Assembly: GCA_965644295.1 (NCBI GenBank)
Contig: CBFFRP010000424.1
Coordinates: 122,611-186,610 of the forward strand
Direction: 5' to 3'
Source: Paraphysomonas bandaiensis
Taxonomy: Eukaryota > Chrysophyceae
DNA length: 64,000 nt
In this document: positions 11,849-22,690 of the stretch, piece by piece
Numbering within the stretch: position 1 is the stretch's first letter
Layout: the number at the start of each line of letters is the position of its first letter
Translations under genes and position numbers: made by a program
The notes under the pieces: generated by a model
Database searches by the model: none
What the model was told of the DNA's origin: nothing
What the model saw: only the letters and a program-made list of their open reading frames with translations

Positions 11849-12541
11849 ATGAGCACGGCAGAGGAACGTAGACAGAGGAGATTGGCCCACAATGCGAAGA
11901 GGTACGCAGGTACCTACCGGGCCATCCCTAAGCTTGAATGGGAGACTCTAGTGGCCAATAACTTTAACAATCCTGACTGGGCTGCTTTGTACCCTATCAA
12001 CGCAAAGGGATCTCCTGCTGGTCTACTATCTCCCAGGATGGCCTGTAAGCTGTTCTATGACGGAGTGTTTATCATCGAGAAGAGTGAGGAGAGCCCCAAA
12101 TATCTACAGGATAAGATTCCTGAGGCTGCGCACAAGTTCTATAAAAAGAAGCAGTGGCGTAAGCAGCTCTTGGAGAGCGCTCGTCGTGTGTGCTGCCGTC
12201 TGGCCAAGGGAAAAGGATTCTCACCCAACTGCACTGCCGAAGAGCTCTTTGTGCATGTGTTGCTTCAGAACGCCGTTGAGCTCGGATGGAACCGCTGCCG
12301 AGACCAATGGGAGGAACTGCCGGAGACGGATAAGGACCGTGATTTCAACCGTGTGGCGCGTATGGCTTCCAACGACGAGATCTCTGCCCTTTACCGTGGA
12401 GAGAGCGTGTCGGACTCCACTCGGTTTAAGGAGTACTTCAAAGCCGGCAACTCTTCAGAGTCTGCTATGACAGACCACTTCCTGTATGATATTGACCTAT
12501 CTGCCTTCACCGGGGATGATGACGACGAGGACGACTCTTAA
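11849..12541 (+). CDS. Conserved-looking intronless protein with acidic C-tail, function unknown
   Basis: One uninterrupted frame of 230 codons. Codon use is clearly richer in C/G-ending and AAG codons than the flanking DNA, which suggests strong expression. The N-terminus is basic (EERRQRRLAHNAKR). The middle is rich in Trp, Lys and Cys, for example 'KKKQWRKQLLESARRVCCRLAKG'. The protein ends in an acidic run (DDDDEDDS). There is no signal peptide or membrane helix, so it is probably cytosolic or nuclear. I do not recognise the family. The intronless structure and codon bias set it apart from its neighbours. Confidence 0.7.
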   Translation: MSTAEERRQRRLAHNAKRYAGTYRAIPKLEWETLVANNFNNPDWAALYPINAKGSPAGLLSPRMACKLFYDGVFIIEKSEESPKYLQDKIPEAAHKFYKKKQWRKQLLESARRVCCRLAKGKGFSPNCTAEELFVHVLLQNAVELGWNRCRDQWEELPETDKDRDFNRVARMASNDEISALYRGESVSDSTRFKEYFKAGNSSESAMTDHFLYDIDLSAFTGDDDDEDDS

Positions 12542-13266
12542 GTGAGTTTCCGTACGAGGAGGATGGTTGTCTGTTGTAATTTCTTGTTATTGGTGTGGTA
12601 AAGACGACCTGTGCCCTGTGTGGCGCACTCCTTGCTGTCCATCTGCTGCGTGCTGGCCGCATTGTAATTAGCAGTATTTTTTAACCCTGTGTATATGGAC
12701 AGCTGTTCCCAATGAAGTCCTGGTTCTATTTACCAGTAGTGATCATGATTATATGTTGAATTATAATTAATAATTACCTGTATCAGCTATATGTTTCCTG
12801 GGTCAGCTTGTGGCTGTTGTGTACTGTTAGCTAGCGTACACCGTTAGCTACAAATTGATATCCTGTAAGCAATCTGACTGGGGGAATCTGTGGACTTAAA
12901 TTTTGAGTAATATTGACTAACAAAAAGTATAGTGTGAGCATTTTATAATAAGCACGATAGAAAGTAGTAACAAACTAACTTAATCCAAGTATGCAGTGTA
13001 AGAGTAAAAATGTTTGCAATAGATAATTAAATGAGAGCAATGTATACCTAGCTATCGAGTGAATACAGGAAATTTTTCTACAACGATTAGACACTTCAAT
13101 GAAGGTATGAATTTTAGAAGGTAAACGATATAAACTCCACTTGTGACACTTGGAGCTTAGAAAGTGCAGTGTATGGTGAATTTGGCAGCAATCAGTTAAT
13201 TTAAACATTTAAACTAATCGCATACAGCAAAAGATACTCCTCTCACCCTTCACAGGTAGAATAGAC
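12542..13266. other. Intergenic spacer
   Basis: AT-rich sequence with no supportable gene between the 230-aa gene and the hAT-type element. Confidence 0.4.
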
Positions 13267-13274
13267 GTATAGAC

Positions 13275-13766
13275 CAGGGATAGGGAACAATATATTGTAT
13301 TGCAATATACTGTACAATATATTGCAATGTATTGTAAAATATATTGATTGGATATATTGATTGGTGGACTGGTCAAATATTCCATCAATAGTGTTTCTGT
13401 TAATAGAACTCACAATACTATTGCAATATATTGCAATCAATATTATGATAGTCATATAAGAGAAGATCCTTAAACAGTATGGTGCAAAAAATATGGTGAT
13501 GATGATGATGTCACCGATGATGGCTCAGAGGATGAGTATGAGGAAACTTTTAATTAGTTAAGAGTAGTGGGTTTGATTATCAAGTGACCTTAGACCTTAT
13601 AATATGGCAAGTACTAAAAATGAAAACTAAGGATGTGTTTACTTACTGATTAGTCATACTAATATATTGCAATATATTGTACAATATATTGAAATAGTAT
13701 TGTAGGGCCGGTTTAAAAAATCCATCAATACTATTGATGGAACGCTACCTAACAATAGTATCCCTG
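13275..13766 (+). mobile_element. Non-autonomous hAT element, 492 bp
   Basis: The termini are CAGGGATA at 13275 and its reverse complement ending at 13766. Identical 8-bp flanks GTATAGAC lie at 13267-13274 and 13767-13774. CAGGG-type ends with an 8-bp duplication are hallmarks of the hAT superfamily. Subterminal regions are packed with CAATATATTG-type motifs. The interior at about 13495-13560 retains a hAT-type acidic coding tail (VTDDGSEDEYEETFN then stop), so the element looks like an internal deletion derivative of an autonomous copy. Confidence 0.9.
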
Positions 13767-14161
13767 GTATAGACTACTGCAAATACACGTGCAAGTACAC
13801 AAGTACATACTTTGGTGTTCGAACATGTTGACAGTTTACAGTGAAGCACTGATTTACAGGTCATCGAAAGTAATACGAGTATTAATACGAGAATCATGAT
13901 ACTCTAAAGTAGCTGCTAACGTTTACCCAGAGTTGCTACATTTCAACTCAGAAATATTACAAAGACAAAGAATCTAAATACTGATACACACATTGCGCAC
14001 ATAGTACAATAGAGTATTAATTACTAACAGGCGTATACAATAAGTCGTGGTGTTGTTGTACAAAAGTGTGGAAGTATACATGTTATCTGTCGACTACATA
14101 CTTTATCTAAAACTGAAAAAAGATGACAGTGACGACTAGCCGTGCACTAATACAATTCTGG

Positions 14162-16777
14162 CTAAGTTTGTTGCCGGGTAAGCCACCTGTGAAGAGTGGG
14201 TACCCGGCCAGTGGCTGATGACCTTGACCTGCTTCCGCTACTTACTTCAGTGCTTGTGGATTTCTTTTCTTCCTCATCATCAGACCATATTGAGAACTAC
14301 ACAAACATCACCCATCCACTTTAGACATATTATTTAATGTAGGAAGTGGCAATACCTTTGCTTGCTCCTCACCACCCCACTTTTGACCAGCACAGCTAAT
14401 TAAACGCTGAAACCGTTCTACTTCCATCGAGACAAACCCTTCGTCACTCTGAAGAGCAGAAAGGCTGTTACCGTGTCGTGCCAATTGCTCCTTGACCTGT
14501 GACATAGATAACACTTGGCGGCGCAAGGATACACAGCACACCTTCAATATAAGTCTAATCTTGTAGTGAAGGAGAGTGTGGTAGAGTTGCGTCCTTCGTT
14601 TGCAGTGACTACACAGACAAGAGTAAAATGACACATGGCGATGATAAATGTGGCTTACTTAGTAACAGTCCATCTAGTTTCAGGGTCCCGCATTAGCTCC
14701 TGTGGCCATCTACGCTTCCACCACGGAATCGCTTCCTTGCTTTTCGATCGTTGATCCCTCTTGTCAACATCCTGGTCACTGAGAGAGACCATCGCCACAG
14801 AAGATGATAGCCCCCCAGGTGAAACAGACATCGAGGATGATGAGTTCGAGCCAGGAGAATTCGACTGCCATGGGATAATCCCCTGCACTCAGTACTTAAC
14901 ACAAGTGAAGTAGAGGCTTAGGATCTACCCAGCATACCTCTGGTACATGGTCTATCCAGCGCCGCGAGTCCCACAGTCTCGAGGAGTCGTAGGCGGGACC
15001 GTATAGATACACCTGGTACGTCTGACCTCCGGACACCCTTGAGCATGCTTCACATTTAGTTGCATCTCCACGTACATAACTCTACAAGATACGGCACGAT
15101 TAAATGATGGAAAGAGTACTGACGTTTGGCACCTCTTGTACAGCATAGAAGGGGCGCGACAGCAGCTCGTCGAGAAAGGTACCCTTCCAGGCGGAACTCC
15201 CAAGAAGACTCTCCCTACTGGTGCAGATTAGGTTCTCAACCCGCCGGGACGCCGCCGTGTGCCTCGCGATATCCTGTGAGCCGATTTTTTGAGCTCCTGA
15301 ATCTCCCTTAATAGCATTAGCATAGGAGGAATCCAGTAAAACTCGCCCAATCATATCGATGTAAGCAGCCATTGCCTCAGGCACAGGCATGCTCTGTAGC
15401 ACAATGAGAATATAAAATACAGTTCTATTCTTTCCCAACCTTTCTAAGGTGTAAAGGGCTAGATTCCGTTTTCTCTTCATGCAAAATATCCACTCGCCTA
15501 TATAAGGATCTATCATCTCCAATTTCATCTGATGAGACATATGAAGACGACGACTCCTCGTCGTCTGATGCTTGCACAGATGACGATGACTCATCATCTA
15601 CTACACGGCGAGAAGGCGCGCCTGATCGACGGACTGAGGGACGGACATCATCTTCTCCATCGCTGTCGCAACCCCGGCGGCGCTTTGCTGCACTCTTCTT
15701 ACTCCGGCGATCTTTCCGCATTCGCTTTTTTTCGCGTCGCCTGTATGCATAGACTCAATTATGAACTCAAAATTTATTCCAACTGAATCCCAAAAACTTT
15801 AATCACACACAAATTATCCACCTGATGGCTTCTAGTTCCTCTTCCTCTTCTTCGTCTGAGTCCACTATGAATCCTGCCATTCCATCGTCACTGTCTTCTT
15901 CATTATGCTCCTGTTCCTCGCACCCCAGTACCATCTTGCTGCCTTTCCCTCTCCCTGTTCTTCTACTTGAAACTACAGGCCTCATTTCTTCGTCATTGTC
16001 TCCCTCGCCGCTACTACTGTCATGTAGCGCTCCTATTCCCCTCTGACTACGAGCTCTGAGGTCCATGAGGTCATCCAATCGCTGCCGTGTTACTGCTCGT
16101 CTGCGGGATGTAGTAGTACGGGTCGACCGGCGCAAGGGGACCTCAGGTGCGGCACCACTCGAAGAACCCGATCGTCGTCGGTGACGACTAGGACTACCTC
16201 TAGTGCGGCTGCCAACATTGCTACGTCGCCGTCCTTGTACCTCACTACCAGAATTCGAATGATCTGATAAATCCCGCTCATATCCATCACTGTCTGCACC
16301 TTCATCACCATCACCATCACCACTAGATAGCTCTGGCTCAGTATAGTTCGGTCGAATCTTCTTCGACGACCTTGTTCGACGGGAGTGCTGCTGTTCATGG
16401 AACTCATCTCTCAGTTTACAGGCAGTGGGTGTAAGATCCTCCTCCGGCAGCCACTCACGATATACCTTCGATCCCGATCTGTTGCTGAACATGACCTCAT
16501 ACTCCACACCAGAGGACCCTATCTGCTCACCGCTGACACACACAGGCACCGCCTCTGTCTCTGTAGTCTCATGAGGGTCTCCATGCATCGCTTCCATCAC
16601 TCCAGCTGCATCCCATTCACCATCACTTATATCTGTTCCCTGATAATGTTTGGTTGCTGTTGCTGCTGCTGGTGATGATGATGGAGGGTTACATGCGTTC
16701 ACTGGACGACTAATACGGACACACGGATCACCAGAGTCAGAGTCCGAGTCCTCTACTATCCTGCGCTTACGATACAT
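14162..16777 (-). CDS. DUF4211-domain nuclear protein
   Basis: Eight exons on the minus strand join in frame: 16777-15822, 15740-15440, 15393-15124, 15081-14938, 14882-14659, 14608-14542, 14496-14356 and 14296-14162, giving 745 aa. The N-terminal ~420 residues are low-complexity, with Ser/Asp/Glu runs and Arg-rich blocks (PLRRSTRTTTSRRRA). They include a short 'VEYEVMFSNRSGSKVYREWL' segment that loosely resembles a chromo-type fold. The C-terminal half holds the DUF4211 pattern: the Cys pair 'ATKCEACSRVSGGQTYQVYL' followed by 'YGPAYDSSRLWD', then 'HCKRRTQLYHTLLHYK', equivalent to the family's C..R..LYHxLxHxK motif. It is probably a nuclear chromatin-associated protein. The biochemical role of the family is not known to me. 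The Cys/His residues suggest metal binding. Confidence 0.7.
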
Positions 16778-18990
16778 CAGATTGTCATAAAGGTGGGGTC
16801 AGATGGCTGTAAGGTGGGGTAGAGGGGTGATATGGTATTGTATTGGGTGATAAGGTGTATGTATGTACATGTAGGTATGTATGTGTGCTTATTATGAGGA
16901 TGTTAAGTGGACTCTATACACTATAATACACTATAATACACTATAATACAGTACTCTGTGATGTCCATATAGAGTTCATTTCATAGGTGCCTGTCCTTCA
17001 TGTGATGACTGTCCCCATAGTGTACATACCACTTCCAGCAGAGCATAATAGTACCGGAGTACACATGTACAATAGTACACCAGTACCAGAGTACACCACA
17101 GCAATTATTCGAAATTCAAATCCAACAAGAACATACCATACCGGGCATACATCCACGTACACATGTACATCAGCACTATTCTTTTTTTTCATTCTTGTGT
17201 CCATGGCATGGCTGCATCTGACTGTGTATCATATACACGCATATACAGTACATGGTACACGCATATCTATCTCTCGATATGTATGTATGTACGTATATAC
17301 CAGCCACTTTAACCTCGCGATCTTAAGCATCTTTCGTGTTGATAAGACGTACTGTTTCCGACAGACATTCATATCTTACATGATGCAAGGTCGCGTAGAA
17401 GCAGCGTTGCCATTGCGACTATACGTAAGGAGACTATAGCGGCCACTGCTTCGACCGAGAAGAGATATGCGCCATTGTCCTCTACATGCAAACACTGAAC
17501 TTGGAGCCAAGTGACATGCACAGAGAGTTTCCCTCTCTGAGTAGAAAGCGGTTTCAGAAATGGAGGTCGAAAGTACGAGCTGAGCGCCCCATATTCAGCA
17601 GCTCGTCCACGAGACCCACTTGCTTGGACGACATGTCGAAACTACAGTGTAGTGCTTGCGTTAATGATGGAAATTATAACGTACCAGAGCTCAGAAAGAT
17701 TTTCAATAGAGAAGTAACTGCTACTGCTGTTAGGCGTGGGATTATTCCTGAGGGGGATAAATGGAAGTAAGTGAATCATCCTTCTTTATTTTTATAAAAT
17801 GGAAGCGAGTCGTATATAGAGAGTCTCCCAGACCACCACTGCACCAAGATAGATCGGATAAGCTACCGGCCCGCTTTTATAACGAGAAATATCCACCAGC
17901 ACGAGGCGACAGTACGTCAGTACAGGCTTGACGAAGTGATTCGGACACTTGGACAAATAAGTGACAACGAGGTGATGGAAATAGCATAGCATATGGTTAA
18001 TTTTAATGTTGCTGATTTTATTCTGACTTTTTAATATAAGTACTGTATCCACAATGCACGTAATTTTTCTGTTTTTATAATATTTTTTTTTACTTCAGGG
18101 GTCGTATATAAGAGCTTTACTATAGTTCTAATCTAGAATCTGGCTCCCTACCGCGTCTTGTACAGCAAGTAGTAGTACTCTACGCACTAATGTTGTAACT
18201 AAAATATGACCATGTAATGATTTACACTGTTATTAATATTTAGCTCCACAGGTTTAATACAGAGTAAAAATATAAATCCAGTGTGCGTCTAAACAAAGCA
18301 TAGAGAGTGAACACGCAAACCCGCAGAACATATGCCACCTATATACTATATATTCCCTTTGTACTACTATACAAAACATACAGGATGAATACACAGAACT
18401 TAAGATCATAGAGCTGGTGAAATCGACCTTAAAAGATAACAACTTTTCTATCTTTGACTAGCCTTCATCTAGCTACCAAACTGGTTCTGACTCTCAAAAG
18501 CCTGTTGCAAATAAACAAACATTTATATATATAAGACGACAACTTGAAAATATTTGAATTGTAGCCTTAAACTATTGAAATTAAAACACTTAGAACTTAC
18601 AAGGTCATACGCAGGCAATATAACACAAAATAATATAATATAGTATACAACTAGAGAAAATATGTACATACTGATATACTGTCATTCGAATAACTACTCT
18701 TCATTGCAGACAATACGTATCCAGTGAAGGCACATACTGTAGATAAGTTTCAATAGCGATTGGGGTGCGGTTTCCGACACACTCCTCAATGACAGCCAGA
18801 AGCATATATCAAGGCACGCACTATGTAGGGGGTGTCTATTCATGGGAGTCTCACCATTGCCTCGATATCAGGGTGGGTTCGGTAGGCATGAACAAAAAAA
18901 TATGCTATCCGTGTTTCGAATCAAACGGAAATATGCTGAATATTGGTCATTCGAATGAAAAGAAGATACAATAATCATTCCAGTAGTAAA
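16778..18990. other. Intergenic region, no firm gene
   Basis: Holds a triplicate 10-bp ACTATAATAC motif near 16920, GTAC/TACA-rich palindromic sequence at 16990-17300 and one isolated ORF (17486-17770, listed separately). The rest is AT-rich. Confidence 0.4.
17486..17770 (+). other. Possible exon or gene fragment, 94 codons
   Basis: Frame with a basic segment (SLSRKRFQKWRSKVRAERP) and a Cys pair (LQCSACVND). It ends at a TGGAAGTAAGTG that could be a splice donor. There is no recognised family and no convincing partner exons. It may be a transposon-derived remnant. Confidence 0.25.
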
Positions 18991-19018
18991 GAGACACTAT
19001 TAAGTATAAATTTTATTC

Positions 19019-19506
19019 CCCTCAACAAAGTCGTTTTATAGCCCTAACCCTAATCGGACTCGCACCTTTTCGTGGTGTTCTGGGGGATAAGTACCGGAGA
19101 GATCCTCTCTCTGGGAAACTAACGTGAGCCGCAAACATAGTCAGTAGATATTCTTCTGCCCACTCATAGCAGAATGCTTGTGTGGTACAAGGGACACCAA
19201 TATGTGTCACTTGTGTCTTGTGAGACGTCTTTGGGCCATGACGAATAAACAGGCATTCGGGAATGGGCCCACCTCAAGGGTAACCGGGGTATTGGGCTGC
19301 CTGCTGAAGTCAAACATCCTCGGAAGTGGTCGCACCTTGGTGCTTGCGGCGACGCACACGCAGCTTCCGTAGCGTTAAATAGTAGGATAAAAAAGTGTGT
19401 ACTGATTAGTTACAGGTAGAGGTCTAACTAGTTTGTCTAGCATTCATCTAGCTACTAAGTTGGGGCAGGTTTTTAACGCCTATTGCTAGTAATTAGACTT
19501 TCAATA
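19019..19506 (+). repeat. R1 copy B, full-length with 14-bp target duplication
   Basis: A 488-bp uninterrupted copy flanked by the 14-bp direct repeat TATAAATTTTATTC at 19005-19018 and 19507-19520. It defines the family's full extent: a 5' region (same sequence as 4453-4177 read in reverse), the GGAAGTGG core near 19323 and the ...TTCAATA 3' end. The long target duplication suggests target-primed reverse transcription, as for SINEs. Its 5' end carries a small CCCTAACCCTAAT insertion not seen in copy A. Confidence 0.9.
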
Positions 19507-19992
19507 TATAAATTTTATTCTTCACTAATGGATAATCTAAAAATAGGTGAAAAAGAAAATTTATTGATTACGGCATTACGGGTTAAATAAATAATATATT
19601 ACTTGTTAGAAGTGAAAGTGCCGTTCAGCACGATTCAATTTTGACTGGAGATCTATATCATCAAGAACTTTTTAATTCTCAAAGGGAGACCGTTTTAAGA
19701 CCTGTATTCGAATGGACAAGCCAACTAAACGCTTGGAGAGATATGATAAGCATGTGGGATGCTCATTTGGTTGAGCGAATATATTTCCACACTCGCTGCA
19801 TTGCAATAGTCATTACCATTTGAACACGTAAATAGGTGTAACTAACTCAGTATGGCAAAAGCATGAAATGAATCTTGTAAGCAAATAGTAGCTAATAGCT
19901 ACAGTTCAAGTACTTTGTATATAATTATTTCTACTACTACAGCAAACACACCGATATAAGTCAATAATACAACACACAGGACATAATACAGC
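19507..19992. other. AT-rich spacer
   Basis: Nothing supportable beyond the right-hand target duplication of R1 copy B. Confidence 0.35.
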
Positions 19993-20886
19993 CTACGTAG
20001 AATAGTACTTTTTAAGGTACACTTCCTTCTCAGCGGGATTCAAACTGATGAACAAATCCGCTTTGTTTCCAAGACACAAGTCTTCTTTAATTTGGAAACA
20101 GGTTGCTCCGTCATATCTGTCTGAAAAACATTCGTCAAATGCTTCACATGCCATCTGGAGAGCCGTTTTACTGAAAATAGCACTTATCAAATACATAACG
20201 TCATCTGTCTCACTACTCTTCCTTTTCCTCCCTCTGGTTGAAGACTTCGTGGGGGATGTGAAACGTGGAGAAGATAGCCTTGGTAAATCGGCCTGATCCA
20301 CGGGGTCATCAACAAACTCATCTGTTAAGTTGATACGAAATTCTCTCCCTCTACTGCTACTGGTAGCTCTCATAACGTCGCTGGAAGAGAAGGACCTAAC
20401 CCCTCTTGCACTTTTGCCAGAAAAAAATGTTTTCAGATCATCGTATCTGGGGAGTGGAGTGCTCCTGTATTTCTCAGCTTCGGGGTGCGCGATTAAATAC
20501 CTGCTCCAGATGTTATTGGAAGTAGTCCCTAGAATTATATAGCTCATACCTATCCCATGTGTCATCAGGAGCTGTTGGCAAATTCTTTTCGTTATCAAAC
20601 CAGAAAGCGCTGCTCTCTCTGAGTTTAGATACAATTCCATACGCTTTCTTTAACTCGCTGCACTTACTCTGCAGTGACTTCCGGCCAAAAGAGGAACCAT
20701 TTTTCTCATTGAATGCAAGCATCATTATATCCCAGTCGCGGGATTTAAACCCTGAAGCTGCGTTCACGCCGTGCGCCACCCTATCGAGCATGACGTCGAT
20801 GAGATATCCTTCACTCTCACTCGTCCACTTACAAGGGGATTCATCAGCTCCTTGCCCCCTCCCCCTTCAATGTCGTCTATCTGCAT
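19993..20886 (-). CDS. Myb/SANT-like DNA-binding protein (Myb_DNA-bind_3 type)
   Basis: Two exons joined across a 49-bp intron: from about 20886 to 20550, and 20500-19993. After splicing, a classical domain appears: WTSESEGYLIDVML, then 'SRDWDIMMLAFNEKNG', 'KSLQSKCSELKKAYG' and 'YLIAHPEAEKYRSTPLPRYDDL'. This matches the Myb/SANT-like domain of plant LIMYB proteins and Harbinger-associated Myb-like proteins. A Ser/Arg-rich linker with 'TRGRKRKSS' (possible nuclear signal) follows. The C-terminus resembles the family's terminal helical region. The first in-frame Met at 20886 is out of phase with the domain by one base across runs of five Gs (about 20850-20870). The gene is either frameshifted there, a sequence error, or has an unseen 5' exon. 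It may be a domesticated transposon accessory gene. Confidence 0.65.
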
Positions 20887-21216
20887 TGTAAAGTTCCCTT
20901 AAGCTCCTATCTGAAGGTCTTGTACATACAGATCAGCACATGCGGCACGGCACTGCATCACATCGTCCAGCCCTGCGCCTCTCAGTGCAGTCCACTGCAC
21001 GATCCAGTACAGATATACAGTGGTATACGTACCTCAACAATTGTGCGATAGTACGAGAGCACGGTATGGTATGTACTGCTGTATGTGTATGTATGCATCT
21101 ATGTACTTGTGTACGTCTGATTGTTCGAGAATGTGCATATGCAGCAACAGACGCAGCATTCCACGTCCATCCTGAGCTGAGGAGACCCTCTGGAGACACA
21201 GATAGACCATCAACGA

Positions 21217-21653
21217 TGAGGAATGCAACTGCTATTGCTCCTGTTCTATTAGCTATGGTCTGTGTGTGGATGAGACCCATCACTGTGACTGCCAGTGCGG
21301 CTCATGCCCCCTACAGCTCATACGGTCTAACTGCTGCGGCTATATTCAGTTCAGTGGTGTCCACACACAGCAGAGAGATGACAGAAGAGAACAACAAGCG
21401 TTACAATGTGATTATTCGCAGAGGGACGGCTCCCAAAGACTTCTATGCTCTGGCAGACGACATCCGCGCCAGACACCGCGACAACAGCGACAGCAGCAGC
21501 CGGGAGTTTTATGCTGATGTGGAGAAGGTTCTGGTCAACATGAAGATGATCACCATCAATCGTATGTCTGATGCTGCACTGAAGTATTTGAAGTCACATA
21601 AGCTTGTCAAGGAAGTGCGGGAGTTAGGCAGCAGCAGTACTTCTGATTTATAG
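21217..21653 (+). CDS. Small secreted protein resembling peptidase-inhibitor I9 / subtilisin propeptide
   Basis: I chose the Met at 21217 because it begins a convincing signal peptide (hydrophobic APVLLAMVCVWM, then small residues near ITVTASAA). The frame is open upstream to 20940 but that part is low-grade. The 145-aa product continues with 'KRYNVIIRRGTAPKDFYALAD', and near the end 'NRMSDAALKYLKSHKLVKEVREL'. These match the first strand and the last helix-strand of the I9 fold (family: YIVxLK...; LSDEALExLRxHPxVxxVE). No protease domain follows, so it may be a free-standing inhibitor or chaperone for a subtilisin-like protease. It is single-exon. The assignment is by pattern only. Confidence 0.55.
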
Positions 21654-22690
21654 CCTGAAGTATACAGTGTAACCCCCATATACATATAAGACACATACGC
21701 GTTTGTTGAAATCATAGTTTTGAGTAATATCTCTTACAACTAATTGAATTTTTGTGCTATTTCATACCATTCACTACACTAAACTTCAATCCTAAAACTT
21801 CAGTGCAAGGAGCGAAGCTCCATTCTAGTTAGAGTTTAGAGTAGTACAACAGGAAGGGAGAAAGGTTTAAATTACAATTAATGAAAAACAGACTTTTTAT
21901 GTGATGTGGTATAGCCTTGTTGATGATGCCATCTGTATTAGAATATGGATCTTATTCTAGTATATTCAGTATGTCACTTGAAGACAATGTACGAGAATAC
22001 AGTGAAATATAGTGATGTACAAATGCTGTGATGATATTGAGAAACTGAAATAGTTTGATCTTTGAGATATGTTCAGTAAGGAGAGGTTCGCATATGTAGG
22101 ATATTATGCATGGATTAAAATGAGTTAGTGTTGGTTATCACAACTTCGTGTAAACGATATTAATAAATCTATCTAGTCTTACGACAAATTCTCTCGGTGA
22201 TCTAGTTTAAAATGAGCAATTTCCAATAATCTGTTCTTGCCAGTTTACATAAAACCACAACGTAGTTGACTTAACAGGATGTAATTTCCTCACAGTTTTC
22301 TTGTCCTTCCAGACAAACAATAGCCCGAAAAATGTATACTATATTTTATTGATGAGTTCAACCATCGAACAAACTACGTGTTAGTATCTATAATAAGCCA
22401 TCAATCGATATAAGTATCTAAATCAAAACTATGAAGAAATAAGATTTATAGCTAGTTGTAACATTTAATTAGAGAAACATTTCGTATAACTTAGTGAAGA
22501 TTAGTAATTGAAGACTTTACATGCAAAATAAAGCCTAGTAGTACTACAGCAAGACACAATTGCTAGGAACATAAGAATCAAACACATAACAGCCACGTAT
22601 CTAATATTTCATTGCTATTTATATTTTACTGTATCCTGTTGTATTCTCGTGTCTAAATGATTATAATATTAAGAGGTACATGTGAATTAG
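21654..22690. other. Gene-free AT-rich region
   Basis: No exon or RNA gene seen. Probable 3' untranslated sequence of the preceding gene at the start. Confidence 0.35.

Noticed and set aside
15825-16675. Plus-strand Ser-rich ORFs opposite the DUF4211 gene
   Set aside because: Antisense shadows of the Asp/Glu/Ser-rich coding exon.
19039-19052. CCCTAACCCTAA as an interstitial telomere
   Set aside because: Only two units inside one R1 copy; too short to support telomeric origin.
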